Source: Burkholderiaceae bacterium (lineage in GTDB: Bacteria > Pseudomonadota > Gammaproteobacteria > Burkholderiales > Burkholderiaceae_C). Taken from it: a DNA stretch of 64,000 bases. Shown piece by piece: positions 26,028 through 34,597 of the stretch (its first letter is position 1; the number at the start of each line of letters is the position of its first letter). The position numbers were made by a program, and so were the translations under genes. Where the stretch lies: contig JACKLO010000019.1 of NCBI GenBank assembly GCA_024235915.1, positions 1 through 64,000 of the forward strand. The letters run 5' to 3'. The notes beneath the pieces were generated by a model. The model was not told where the DNA came from, ran no database searches, and saw only the letters and a program-made list of their open reading frames with translations.

Positions 26028-27338
26028 TCAGCGGTAGGCGTCCAGCGCGTCCAGGCGCGCATCGATGCGCGAGATCATGGCTTCGTAGGCTGGCGCGCCG
26101 ACACCGCCGAAGCGGGCTTCGAATTCCCGCCGCCCCATGAACTCGGGCAGATCGTCGACGGCCGGCAGCAAGGCCGTGTCCTGCGGCGCGCCGGCCAACA
26201 GCGCCTGCACCCGGCCCGGGGCACGCACGGCCAGTTCACCCAGACGGGCACCGGCGCGGTTGGCGGCGATGTCCGTGAAACTGAAGCCGCTGCCGCCGCG
26301 GGTGTCGCCCACCTCCTTCAACGCCCCCAGGGCATCGGCCAGCGGGCCGCCGGCCTCTGCCGCCAGGGCCGCGGACACCAGGTAGTGCTGCGCGAAATCG
26401 CCGCGACCACCGAACACCGCACCGCGCGGCGGCAGCGGCGGCCAGACCGCGGCCTGCGGCCACCAGCGCGCAGCGGGCTGGCCGCTGGCATAGGCCGCCA
26501 GCACCAGCAGCGCGGCGCGGTTCTCTGCCGCGGCATCGCCGGCCGCGCTACGCTGCGCTGCCAGTGAGAACACGGGAGCCAGCAGTGCCGTCAGCGGCGG
26601 CGGTGCGGTCGATGCCAGCAGTTCGGCGCGCAAGGCCTCGTGGTACGGGCGCAGCGTGGCCAGCCGCGCCGGCGGCATGAACCAGTCGGCCAGGCGTTGC
26701 GGCAGGTCCGCGCGCCAGCGGTAGCGCAGCACCAGCTGTTGCGGTTGCATCTGCAAGGCCTGCAGCATGGTGTGCCAGGGCGCTGCGCCGTTGGCCGGCC
26801 GGTCCCACCAGGCCAGCGCCAGCCGCAGGGCCGCGGCCGTCAGCGGGCGCGGCAGGTTCAGGTGGCCCACGCTCACCGTTTCCACGAGCCCGGGCTGCGC
26901 CGGGCCATCGCGCAGGCGCAGGTCCACGTTGAGCCAGCGCGCCGGTGCCGCCGTGCCCGGCCACCGCAAGGGCAGACTGAACTGCAAGGTCAATCGTCCC
27001 GCCATCAGCTGCGTGCGCGCCGCCCCGCCCGCCAGGTGCGCGGCCTGGTCGGCCAGCAGCTCGACCTCCTGGGCGGTGGCCTGCACCCGCACCAGACGAC
27101 CGTCGCGCACGCGCCGCGGGTCGTGCTGACGCAGCCACTGGCGCAGGTGGGTGCCGGCACCGGCCGCCGCGGCGCTGTTGCCGCTGACGCGGGGTGATGC
27201 CTCGGTGGCCAGCCACAGCGTGGCCGCCGCCAGGGCGAGGGCTGCCGCAGTCATCCCGCCGACCATCAGCGCGGCACGGTGCAGGCCGCGCCCACGCGGC
27301 GGGCCGGACAGGGCAGCGACGGGTCGTGCAGGCGGCAT
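26028..27338 (-). CDS. Membrane-anchored protein of unknown function
   Basis: A 436-residue protein I do not recognise. One hydrophobic helix at ~26-48 (ALMVGGMTAAALALAAATLW) anchors it, with the bulk outside the cytoplasm. Repeated WW/WF/RW motifs (RYRWRADLPQRLADWFMPPA) and a late FGGRGDFAQHYLVSAALAAE segment are visible. The segment HYLVSAALAAEAGGPLADAL and the GFSFTDIAANRAGARLGELA stretch suggest a peptidoglycan-associated or envelope protein, but this is only an impression. The ATG at 27338 is preferred over earlier in-frame starts because it precedes the Pro/Arg/hydrophobic N-terminus. It is divergent from corA. Confidence 0.6.
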   Translation of the reverse strand: MPPARPVAALSGPPRGRGLHRAALMVGGMTAAALALAAATLWLATEASPRVSGNSAAAAGAGTHLRQWLRQHDPRRVRDGRLVRVQATAQEVELLADQAAHLAGGAARTQLMAGRLTLQFSLPLRWPGTAAPARWLNVDLRLRDGPAQPGLVETVSVGHLNLPRPLTAAALRLALAWWDRPANGAAPWHTMLQALQMQPQQLVLRYRWRADLPQRLADWFMPPARLATLRPYHEALRAELLASTAPPPLTALLAPVFSLAAQRSAAGDAAAENRAALLVLAAYASGQPAARWWPQAAVWPPLPPRGAVFGGRGDFAQHYLVSAALAAEAGGPLADALGALKEVGDTRGGSGFSFTDIAANRAGARLGELAVRAPGRVQALLAGAPQDTALLPAVDDLPEFMGRREFEARFGGVGAPAYEAMISRIDARLDALDAYR

Positions 27339-27432
27339 GCATCGCAGTCTGCCACCCATGCGATGGGGCCGTGGCGCGGCGCGATAATTCTGCGGTTCCT
27401 CGCCGACCGCATTCCTCCGAATCTTTCCGACC

Positions 27433-28410
27433 ATGTTCAACGTGTTCACCCTGGCCAATGGCCGGCTGATCCAGCACGAGATCGACGACCCGTCGGCGCT
27501 GGCCAGCCTGCAGCCGGTGTGGGTGGACCTGGAAGCCGCGTCGCCGGAGGAGAAGGGTTGGGTGCAGGCCCGTTTCGGCCTCGCGATTCCGGCCGACGTG
27601 CACGATGACGACCTCGAGGAATCGGCCCGCTTCTACGAAGGCGATGCCGGCGAACTGCACATCCGCAGCGACTTCCTGATCGAGGGCGAGAGCGGCCCCG
27701 ACGGTGCGCTGGCGCAGAACGTGCGCGTGGCCTTCATCCTGTTCAACAACGTGCTGTTCTCGCTGCACGCCGACGACCTGCCGGTGTTCCGCCTGCTGCG
27801 CCTGCGCGCGCGCCGCATCCCGGCGCTGATCGAGGACGCCAAGGACGTCCTGCTCAAGCTCTTCGATGCCGACGCGGAATACTCCGCCGACGCGCTGGAG
27901 GGCATCTACGACCGGCTGGAGGCAGTCAGTGCCCGCGTGCTCAAGCAGGACGTGGACGACCGCACCGCCGGCGAAGCGCTGTCGGCCATCGCGCGCGAGG
28001 AGGATCTGAACGGCCGCATCCGTCGCAACGTCATGGACACGCGGCGCGCCGTGAGCTTCATGATGCGCAGCCGTCTGCTCAACGCCGAGCAGTTCGAGGA
28101 GGCGCGGCAGATCATGCGCGACATCGACTCACTCGACTCGCACACCGCCTTCCTGTTCGACAAGATCAACTTCCTGATGGACGCCACCGTCGGCTTCATC
28201 AACATCAACCAGAACAAGATCATCAAGATCTTCTCGGTGGCCAGCGTGGCCCTGCTGCCGCCGACGCTGATCGCCAGCATCTACGGCATGAATTTCCGCT
28301 TCATGCCGGAACTGGAATGGCGCTACGGTTACTTCTTCTCACTGGCGTTGATGGTTTGTTCGGTGGCTGCGCCCTTCGTTTATTTCCGCCGCAAGGGCTG
28401 GCTGCGCTGA
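27433..28410 (+). CDS. corA: CorA-family magnesium/divalent cation channel
   Basis: A 325-residue CorA protein. A cytoplasmic domain of alpha/beta and long helices precedes two C-terminal membrane helices. The selectivity signature Y-G-M-N lies in ASIYGMNFRFMPELEW between them; the positive tail is FRRKGWLR. CorA forms a pentamer and lets Mg2+ (and Co2+/Ni2+) into the cell. The upstream spacer holds a GATAAT hexamer (27383-27388) that may be the -10. Confidence 0.95.
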   Translation: MFNVFTLANGRLIQHEIDDPSALASLQPVWVDLEAASPEEKGWVQARFGLAIPADVHDDDLEESARFYEGDAGELHIRSDFLIEGESGPDGALAQNVRVAFILFNNVLFSLHADDLPVFRLLRLRARRIPALIEDAKDVLLKLFDADAEYSADALEGIYDRLEAVSARVLKQDVDDRTAGEALSAIAREEDLNGRIRRNVMDTRRAVSFMMRSRLLNAEQFEEARQIMRDIDSLDSHTAFLFDKINFLMDATVGFININQNKIIKIFSVASVALLPPTLIASIYGMNFRFMPELEWRYGYFFSLALMVCSVAAPFVYFRRKGWLR

Positions 28411-28504
28411 CGGTGTTGCATTTGTCGCAAAGCTCACCTGCCGGGGTGACGCCGCGACCCCGGTGCTGCGCTAGATTCCAGCCTGCCGAGAACCGAGGTC
28501 GCCG

Positions 28505-28951
28505 ATGAAGACTGTCCTGCTGACACTGACTGCCGCGCTGCTGCTGGGCGCCGGCGCGGCGCATGCGCAGTTTTCCGTCGTGCCCGCGCCGTTGACGCAG
28601 GGTGCGCCCGTGCCGTCGGAGGCCGATTCGCCGCAGGCCTACAAGAAGGACTTCGCCCAGCACGTCTACAAGGCGTACCCGATGCGCATCTACCGCGGCC
28701 AGCTGCCGCCGCTGCTCTACAGCGTGATGCTCACCGAAACCAAGCTCGATGCCCAGGGCAACGTGGTCGACGTCACCGTCATCCGCAAGCCGGCGGTGGA
28801 TGCCGTGGCTCCGTTCATCGTGCAGCTGATCAAGCGTGCGGCGCCCTTTCCGGCGCCGGCCAAGATGGGCGAGGCCAGCGTGATGGAGATCTGGCTGGTC
28901 GACAAATCGGGCGCTTTCCAGGTCGACACCTTGACCGAAGGTCAGAAGTAG
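28505..28951 (+). CDS. Secreted TonB C-terminal-like protein
   Basis: A 148-residue exported protein with a clear signal peptide (MKTVLLTLTAALLLGAGAAHAQ). The mature part resembles the TonB C-terminal fold (MLTETKLDAQGNVVDVTVIRKPAVDAV and AAPFPAPAKM). Unlike TonB it lacks a membrane anchor and proline-rich spacer, so it is not an energy transducer by itself. Function unknown. It is downstream of corA with its own ~95-bp upstream gap and convergent with the NTF2-like gene. Confidence 0.7.
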   Translation: MKTVLLTLTAALLLGAGAAHAQFSVVPAPLTQGAPVPSEADSPQAYKKDFAQHVYKAYPMRIYRGQLPPLLYSVMLTETKLDAQGNVVDVTVIRKPAVDAVAPFIVQLIKRAAPFPAPAKMGEASVMEIWLVDKSGAFQVDTLTEGQK

Positions 28952-28958
28952 CGCCATT

Positions 28959-28992
28959 GCCCGGGCCGCGCAGGCCGCACCAGCGGCCGGGC
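28959..28992. terminator. GC stem-loop between convergent genes
   Basis: GCCCGG[G]CCGC at 28959-28969 pairs with GCGGCCGGGC at 28983-28992 with one bulge, in the 42-bp gap between two convergent genes. It lacks a clear T tail on either strand, so it may be a weak bidirectional terminator or an RNA 3'-end protector. Confidence 0.35.
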
Positions 28993-28993
28993 T

Positions 28994-29446
28994 TCAGCCA
29001 GCGGCGCGCCGCTTCAGCCAGCGCATGAGCGCGCCCAGCAGCGGCAGCTTCTCATAGAGCTCTTCGGCGGCATCCCAGTAGTCGCGGTGAACGGCGATGC
29101 GGCCATCGACCGCAAATTGCAGGTGCGTCCCACCGTGGATGCACTGTTCGTCGCTCGCAAGACGCTGCAGGTGGAAGCGGAAGTCCCAGGTCAGGAAGCA
29201 CTGGTCACCTTGAACCAGCACATCGCGGATCTGGAACCGAGGTGCCTCCAAGGCCTTGAACATGTGGGCGAAGATCGCCCGCAGCGCGGCGTGGCCCCGC
29301 ACGTCGTTGAACGGGTCCTTGAAGCGGGCGTCGTCGGCATACAGCGCGCACAGCGCGTCCAGGCTGTGTGGCGAAAGCGCCTCGAAGGCGGCGATCACGC
29401 GTGCCACGCGCGCATCGGCGTTGCGGGCCGCTGGCGGCGGCGTCAC
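28994..29446 (-). CDS. NTF2/SnoaL-like protein
   Basis: A 150-residue protein of the nuclear-transport-factor-2 fold. Visible signature: ALSPHSLDALCALYADDARF, DPFNDVRGHAALRAIFAHMF, and late FAVDGRIAVHRDYWDAAEELYEKLP. The GTG at 29446 is chosen because it forms a GTGA overlap with the SDR stop, as elsewhere in the cluster. It is last of eight coupled genes starting at the FAD oxidoreductase. NTF2-like proteins of unknown activity recur in photooxidative-stress clusters of other proteobacteria. Confidence 0.8.
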   Translation of the reverse strand: MTPPPAARNADARVARVIAAFEALSPHSLDALCALYADDARFKDPFNDVRGHAALRAIFAHMFKALEAPRFQIRDVLVQGDQCFLTWDFRFHLQRLASDEQCIHGGTHLQFAVDGRIAVHRDYWDAAEELYEKLPLLGALMRWLKRRAAG

Positions 29447-30210
29447 AGGCCGGTCGACCACCGAACGGCGGCAAAGTATGGCCGGTAGGCCAGCATGCGA
29501 AGGGCCTTGAGCCAGAGCGTGAAACGCTTGGGAAAGTGGATTTCGAAATCGCCTCGGCGCCATCCGCGCAGGATCTGGTCGGCGGCTTCCTCGGGTGTGA
29601 TCAGGGCGGGCATGCGGAAGTCATTCTGCGCCGTGAGCGGCGTTTCCACGAAGCCCGGGTTGACCACCGACACGCCGATGCCGCGCGGTTGCAGGTCCAG
29701 GTACAAGGTCTCGGCCAGGTTGATCAGCGCCGCCTTGGTGGGGCCATACGCCAGCGACTGCGGCAGGCCCCGATAGCCGGCCACGCTGCCGACCAGGCTC
29801 AGGTGCCCGTGGCCCTGCGCCAGCAGCTGCGGCAACACGGCGTCGAGCAGGTACAACGCGCCCACATAGTTGACCTGCTGGTGCTGCAGGGCCTCGTTCA
29901 GGTCGAAGCCCGTGGCACGCATCGAACGGTAGGTGCCTGCGCTGTAGACCACGACATCGATGCGGCCATGCCGGGCGACGATGTCGCGAGCCGCCGCGCG
30001 CACCGCTGCGGTGTCGGTGGCATCCAGCGGCATGGCCATGCTGCCGACGCGTGGCTGCACGAAGGCCTGGAGCGCCGCTGCATTGCGTGCAGAGACGATC
30101 ACCGTCGCGCCGGCCTCGTGCAGGCGCGCGGCCGTGGCACGCCCGATGCCGGTGGACGCACCGACCAGCCACACCACCTGGCCGGTCCAATCCTTCAGGG
30201 GCGGGTTCAT
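29443..30210 (-). CDS. Short-chain dehydrogenase/reductase
   Basis: A 255-residue SDR. The Rossmann motif is GASTGIGRATAA; the catalytic serine is near LVGSVAGYRG and the YxxxK pair is in LAYGPTKAALINLAE. The C-terminal extension LWLKALRMLAYRPYFAAVRW looks amphipathic and may contact membrane. Overlaps its neighbours at both ends (ATGA with DUF3833, GTGA with the NTF2-like gene). Substrate unknown; in related clusters an SDR accompanies lipid-modifying enzymes. Confidence 0.9.
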   Translation of the reverse strand: MNPPLKDWTGQVVWLVGASTGIGRATAARLHEAGATVIVSARNAAALQAFVQPRVGSMAMPLDATDTAAVRAAARDIVARHGRIDVVVYSAGTYRSMRATGFDLNEALQHQQVNYVGALYLLDAVLPQLLAQGHGHLSLVGSVAGYRGLPQSLAYGPTKAALINLAETLYLDLQPRGIGVSVVNPGFVETPLTAQNDFRMPALITPEEAADQILRGWRRGDFEIHFPKRFTLWLKALRMLAYRPYFAAVRWSTGL

Positions 30211-30740
30211 GGCTGCTTTCGGGTGAAGGCCAGGGTCACCTCACCCAGCTTGATCCCGAACTTGCTCATCACGGCCTTGTTGAGCATCACCTGGTCGTCC
30301 ATCAGCACCATCCAGTCATCGAATTGCACTTCCCAGACGCGGCCATCCACCGGCAAGGCCAGCGTGTAGCGCCAGTTCAGCGTGTTGCCCGAGGAGACCC
30401 CGGCGGCCACCCCGACCACATCGTCGGCGCGCCCTTCCCAGCGGCCGTCGCCCAGGTCGGTGAGCCGCCAGACGCGGCGTTCTGTGCTGCCGTCGCTGTA
30501 GGTGAATCGTTCATCGAGCGTGCCTTGCCGGCCCTGCCAGGCGCCCGTCAGGTCGACCGTGAAGCGGCGCACGATGCGCCCGCTGCGGTCGGTGAACATG
30601 CCGTGGGCGACCAGCTCGCCGTCGAAGTAGCGCCGCAGGTCGAGCAGCGGTTTCTCGGCCGCGTAGTCGGCCGGCGTGGGGCCGGCGCAGCCGGCGAGCA
30701 GCGCACTGCCGGCGGCGCAGAGCAGCAGGCGTCGATTCAT
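30207..30740 (-). CDS. DUF3833 lipoprotein
   Basis: A 177-residue predicted lipoprotein. The leader MNRRLLLCAAGSALLAGCAG gives a lipobox with Cys18. Conserved DUF3833 features include YFDGELVAHGMFTDRSGR, GTLDERFTYSDGS and the long VQFDDWMVLMDDQVMLNKA segment, suggesting a lipocalin-like beta barrel. Function unknown, probably membrane-lipid related. The start overlaps the MFS gene stop and its stop overlaps the SDR start. Confidence 0.85.
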   Translation of the reverse strand: MNRRLLLCAAGSALLAGCAGPTPADYAAEKPLLDLRRYFDGELVAHGMFTDRSGRIVRRFTVDLTGAWQGRQGTLDERFTYSDGSTERRVWRLTDLGDGRWEGRADDVVGVAAGVSSGNTLNWRYTLALPVDGRVWEVQFDDWMVLMDDQVMLNKAVMSKFGIKLGEVTLAFTRKQP

Positions 30741-32032
30741 GGTGAAGGCTCCTCGGAGAGGCTGTCGGGGTGGCAGATCCAGCGCCACCACAAGAGGGCG
30801 GCCGCCAGCGCCTTCAGCGCGCAGGGCAGGGCGCAATAGGCCAGGGTCAGTGCCTGCAACGCGCCGGCATCTTGGCTGCCCGGCGTGTAGCCAAAGGCGG
30901 CCAGTAGTGGCAGCGCGATGCCGGCGGCCAGCGCCAGATTGAGCTTGGTGGCAAAGTTCCACCAGCCGAAGTACGCACCTTCCAGCCGCCCCTGGTGCCC
31001 GCTGCGCTGCACCACACCGGCCAGCAATGCGCTGGGCAGGGCAAGGTCGGCCCCCAGGGCCACGCCAGTAGCCGCACACACGGCGAAGAAGGCGACGCTG
31101 TCTCCGGCACCCAGCGTGGCGGCCCAGACGAAGGCGGCGATGGCGAGCACCATGCCGGCCAGCCACGCACGCGCCAGCCCCCAGCGCGCCACGACGTGCA
31201 TCCACAGCGGCAACGACAGTGCGCCAGCGGCGAAATAGGCCGCCAGGAAGGCGGGCTCCCAATCCGGCAGCTGCAGCCGATCGCGCACGAAGAACAGCAC
31301 CAGCGTGGCGGGTACCGCACTCGCGATGCCGTTGACGAGGTAGATCGCCAGCAGGCGGCGGAAAGCCGGCGTGCGCAGCGGCAGCGACATCGGCAGCGAC
31401 GCCTGCGGCGCGCCGGGTTGCGGGCGGGGCGCCACGGCCAGCAGCGCGACACCGGCGGCCAGCGCTGCGGCGAACACGGCGGTGGTCACGTCGAGCCCGG
31501 CGACCGACGGCAGCACGCTGGCCACCATCACACCCAGCAGCGCCAGGCCCTCGCGCCAGGACACGATGCGGGCACGCTGGGCTTCGCTGCCGCCCAGGCG
31601 CGCCCCCCAGGCCTGGTGCAGCACGCTGAGCACGCTGTAGGCCAGGTAGGTGAGCAGCAGCATGGCCGCTGCCCAGGCCAGCAGCGCCGCGCCGCCCGAC
31701 ATGGGCGGAATGAACAGACCGCGGAACCCGAGCGCCAGCGCGGCGCTGGCCAGCACCATGCCGGCCAGCAGGTGGCGTCGCGAACCGGCCAGGCCAAGGT
31801 CCACGAGGCGCCCGATCCAGGGGTCGGCCACGGCGTCGAACAGGCGCGCCGCCAGCAGCAGCGCGCCCAGCGTGGCCAGCGGCACACCAAAGGCCGCGGC
31901 ATAGTGATGGGGCAGCACGACGTAGAGCGGCAACGCAACGAAGGCCAGCGGCAAGCCCAGCATGCCGTAGCGCAGCCCGTCACCCAGCCCACCGCGCCAG
32001 CCCGCGGCCACCGTGCCGGCGCCGGTCGTCAT
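30737..32032 (-). CDS. MFS/GPH-family transporter
   Basis: A 431-residue polytopic membrane protein with about 12 hydrophobic helices. The glycoside-pentoside-hexuronide family type is supported by RLFDAVADPWIGRLVDLGLA, the cytoplasmic loop motif found between helices 2 and 3, and GALSLPLWMHVVARWG later. Substrate unknown. It is embedded in a lipid-modification cluster, where homologous carriers are annotated without a known cargo. ATG at 32032 overlaps the stop of the chalcone-isomerase-like gene (ATGA). Confidence 0.85.
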   Translation of the reverse strand: MTTGAGTVAAGWRGGLGDGLRYGMLGLPLAFVALPLYVVLPHHYAAAFGVPLATLGALLLAARLFDAVADPWIGRLVDLGLAGSRRHLLAGMVLASAALALGFRGLFIPPMSGGAALLAWAAAMLLLTYLAYSVLSVLHQAWGARLGGSEAQRARIVSWREGLALLGVMVASVLPSVAGLDVTTAVFAAALAAGVALLAVAPRPQPGAPQASLPMSLPLRTPAFRRLLAIYLVNGIASAVPATLVLFFVRDRLQLPDWEPAFLAAYFAAGALSLPLWMHVVARWGLARAWLAGMVLAIAAFVWAATLGAGDSVAFFAVCAATGVALGADLALPSALLAGVVQRSGHQGRLEGAYFGWWNFATKLNLALAAGIALPLLAAFGYTPGSQDAGALQALTLAYCALPCALKALAAALLWWRWICHPDSLSEEPSP

Positions 32033-32577
32033 CGTGCCCCCGCCAGCAGTTGCTCGCGCAGCGACGGTTCCGAGGTCTCCGGCGCGAGCCAGATGCCGAA
32101 GAAGCGACGCGTGAACGCCGCGTCGGCCACCTTGCCCCGGAAGGCGCCGTTGTAGAAGAAGCGCGCCTCGGCATTCGGCTGCTGCAGCCCGGTGAGGCGG
32201 TCGCCCTCCTTCACGTCCGGGAAGAGGCGGGTCATCTCGCCCAGCCACCGTTCGGCCACCGACGCTGAGATTTCGCCCTGACGCCGCATCTCGTCCAGCG
32301 AACGTTCGGCGATGGCGCTGCCGTAGAGCGTGCGTGCGTAGGCCAGTTCCAGCGCCAGCGGCGCCTGTCCCCAGGTGTCGGCGGTCACCGGCCGTGGCGC
32401 CCAGAGGCGAATGTCGTAGATCCGCAGGCCCAGGAAACGCATGCGGCCCTCGCCCTGGAGGCGGGCATCTGGCAGCGTCTGCGCGAGTTCAGGTGGTGCC
32501 GCCGATGCCGCCACGGCACCGCGCCACGCACACAGCGCGGTGGGTGCGGTGACCAGCAACTGGCGGCGGCGCAGCAT
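32029..32577 (-). CDS. Chalcone isomerase-like (Chalcone_3) secreted protein
   Basis: A 182-residue protein with a hydrophobic, Arg-led leader (MLRRRQLLVTAPTALCAWRG, cleavage near AVAASA). The body matches the bacterial chalcone-isomerase-like family: RFLGLRIYDIRLWAP, LALELAYARTLYGSAIAERS, then RFFYNGAFRGKVADAAFTRR and FFGIWLAPETS. Bacterial members are thought to bind fatty acids or lipids rather than flavonoids. Lies 17 bp after the cfa-type gene and overlaps the MFS gene start. Confidence 0.85.
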   Translation of the reverse strand: MLRRRQLLVTAPTALCAWRGAVAASAAPPELAQTLPDARLQGEGRMRFLGLRIYDIRLWAPRPVTADTWGQAPLALELAYARTLYGSAIAERSLDEMRRQGEISASVAERWLGEMTRLFPDVKEGDRLTGLQQPNAEARFFYNGAFRGKVADAAFTRRFFGIWLAPETSEPSLREQLLAGAR

Positions 32578-32594
32578 GGCTTCGGGTTTGAGGC

Positions 32595-33836
32595 TCAGGG
32601 CCGACGCAGCGTGAACTGCACGACGTTGGTGTTGCCGGTGGCAAAGGCCGCTTCGCAGTAGGCCAGGTAGAACTCCCAGATGCGCATGAAGCGGGTGTCG
32701 AAGCCCAGCTGGCGCACCTGGCCGTCGCGTGCCAGGAACGTGGCCCGCCAGCGGCGCAGCGTCTCGGCGTAGTCGGCGCCGAAGGCCAGCTCGTTGACCA
32801 CTTCCAGCCCGTGTTTCGCGGCCTCGGCGCGGAAGGCCTCGGCGCTGGGCAGCAGGCCGCCGGGAAAGATGTACTGCTGGATGAAGTCGGTGGAGCGCAC
32901 GTAGCGTTCGAAAAGGTCGTCGCGGATCGTGATGCTCTGGATGCAGGCGCGGCCGCCGGGCTTGAGCGCTCGCCGCAAGGTGCGGAAGTAGTCGCCCCAG
33001 TACTGCCGGCCGACGGCTTCGAACATCTCGATGGAGACCACCGCGTCGAAGGGCTCCTGCTCCGACTGCATGACTTCGCGGTAGTCCTGCAGCCGCAGGT
33101 CGGCGCGGTCGGCCAGGCCGGTGCGCTGCATGCGCTCGCGGGCGAAGGCCAGTTGTTCGTCCGACAGCGTCAGGCCCACCACGCGCGCGTCGAAATCGCT
33201 GGCGGCGCACTCGGCCAGCGCGCCCCAGCCGCAGCCGATCTCCAGCACACGCTGCCCCGGCTGCAGCTGGACCTCGCGGAGCGCGCGCATCACCTTGGCG
33301 CGCTGGGCGTCGGCCATCGGGCGCGTGGTGTCACCCTCGAACAGCGCGCTGGAGTAGTTCATCGTCTCGTCCAGCCACAGGCGGTAGAACGGGTTGCCGA
33401 TGTCGTAGTGCGCGTGGATGTTGCGTCGGCTGCCGCGGCGTGAGTTGCGGTTCAGGCCGTGGCGCAGGCGCGCCAGCAGGCCGCCCCACCAGCTGCCATA
33501 GACCACCTGCTCAAGCGCGTCGCGGTTGGCCAGGAACAGCTTGAGCAGCGCGACGATGTCGGGGCTGGTCCAACGACCCTCGATGTAGGCCTCGGCGAAG
33601 CCGATGTCGCCTCGCTTGAGCGCCATGCTGCAGGCCGTCCAGTCGGCCAGGCGGATCGCTGCCCGCGGCTCGGCACCCTGGCCGAAGCGGGCCTGCGTGC
33701 CGTCAGGCATCTGCAGGTCCAGCGTGCCCACGGGCAGGCGCTGCAGCAGCGCCAGGATGCGGCGTGCGGTGGCCGGCGTGCCGGCGGGCAGCAGGAAGGG
33801 CGCGGTGGTGGTCTTGGCGTGCATCGTGGCGGTCAC
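32595..33836 (-). CDS. Cyclopropane/unsaturated fatty-acid SAM methyltransferase (Cfa/UfaM-like)
   Basis: A 413-residue phospholipid-acting methyltransferase. The SAM motif is VLEIGCGWGALAECA, preceded by the family signature YDIGNPFYRLWLDETMNYSS and followed by FDAVVSIEMFEAVG and IFPGGLLPSAE. Either a cyclopropane synthase, which methylates the double bond of membrane fatty acids, or the UfaM enzyme of furan fatty acid synthesis. The neighbouring FAD protein and light regulator favour the latter, but the sequence alone does not decide. Start GTG at 33836 in a GTGA overlap; an ATG at 33824 is the alternative. Confidence 0.9.
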   Translation of the reverse strand: MTATMHAKTTTAPFLLPAGTPATARRILALLQRLPVGTLDLQMPDGTQARFGQGAEPRAAIRLADWTACSMALKRGDIGFAEAYIEGRWTSPDIVALLKLFLANRDALEQVVYGSWWGGLLARLRHGLNRNSRRGSRRNIHAHYDIGNPFYRLWLDETMNYSSALFEGDTTRPMADAQRAKVMRALREVQLQPGQRVLEIGCGWGALAECAASDFDARVVGLTLSDEQLAFARERMQRTGLADRADLRLQDYREVMQSEQEPFDAVVSIEMFEAVGRQYWGDYFRTLRRALKPGGRACIQSITIRDDLFERYVRSTDFIQQYIFPGGLLPSAEAFRAEAAKHGLEVVNELAFGADYAETLRRWRATFLARDGQVRQLGFDTRFMRIWEFYLAYCEAAFATGNTNVVQFTLRRP

Positions 33837-34597
33837 CGTGAGACAAAGGCCTGCGGCGGTTCGGGTTTGCGGAAGAAGGGCACACGCTTGCGCCAGAGCT
33901 TCAGCGCCTGCCAGTGGATGCGCGCGATCACGCCCAGCGTCATCAGCGGCATGCCCAGCAGTGCCCGGCGCGTGGCGGCGGAGGTGAGCGGTTCGAGGCG
34001 GCCGCTGACGCTGGTCTGCAGCAGTGCGCCGGCGTCGTCGTCGTGGTCGACGCGGGCCACGATGCGGTCCGCCGTGCGCATGAAGCGGAAGCGGTAGCGA
34101 CCTTCCACGCGGCAGAACGGTGACACGTGGAAGACCTTGTGCGCCGCCTGTTCGCGCCCGAAGGCCAGCGTCGGGCCGTTCAGCAGGTAGACATGGCGTT
34201 CGCCGAAGGTGTTGTTGACCTCGGCCAGCACGGCCGCCAGCGAGCCGTCGCTGCGGTGGCAGTACCAGAAGCTCACCGGCTTGAAGGCATATCCCAGCAC
34301 GCGCGGGTAGGTTTGCAGCCAGATTTCGCCATCGGCGTCGTGGATGCCTTCAGCCGCGAGCAGGCGTTCAGCCCAGGCCAGCGCGTCGGTGCCGCCGTCG
34401 CCGTGGTCGCTGTCGTGAAAGCTCACCAGGCCGGCGCGGTTGCGCGGCAGGGCCGCACAGGCCTCTCCACGCAAGGCGCGCATCGGCAGCAGCATGAACC
34501 AGTTGCGATAGGCAAAGGCGTGGCGGGCCGGGCGCAGGCGTGTGTGCCGCACCTCGCCCGTGGCCAGCAGGGGCTGGACGCCGCCGACGGCGTTCAC
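33833..34597 (-). CDS. DUF1365 protein
   Basis: A 254-residue DUF1365 protein. Its hallmarks are the N-terminal VRHTRLRPARHAFAYRNWFM, LGYAFKPVSFWYCHRSDGSL and the strongly conserved AEVNNTFGERHVYLL. No activity is established for the family; it co-occurs with cyclopropane-synthase-like and FAD oxidoreductase genes. The GTG at 34597 overlaps the stop of the upstream FAD gene, and the stop overlaps the start of the methyltransferase gene. Confidence 0.9.
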   Translation of the reverse strand: MNAVGGVQPLLATGEVRHTRLRPARHAFAYRNWFMLLPMRALRGEACAALPRNRAGLVSFHDSDHGDGGTDALAWAERLLAAEGIHDADGEIWLQTYPRVLGYAFKPVSFWYCHRSDGSLAAVLAEVNNTFGERHVYLLNGPTLAFGREQAAHKVFHVSPFCRVEGRYRFRFMRTADRIVARVDHDDDAGALLQTSVSGRLEPLTSAATRRALLGMPLMTLGVIARIHWQALKLWRKRVPFFRKPEPPQAFVSR

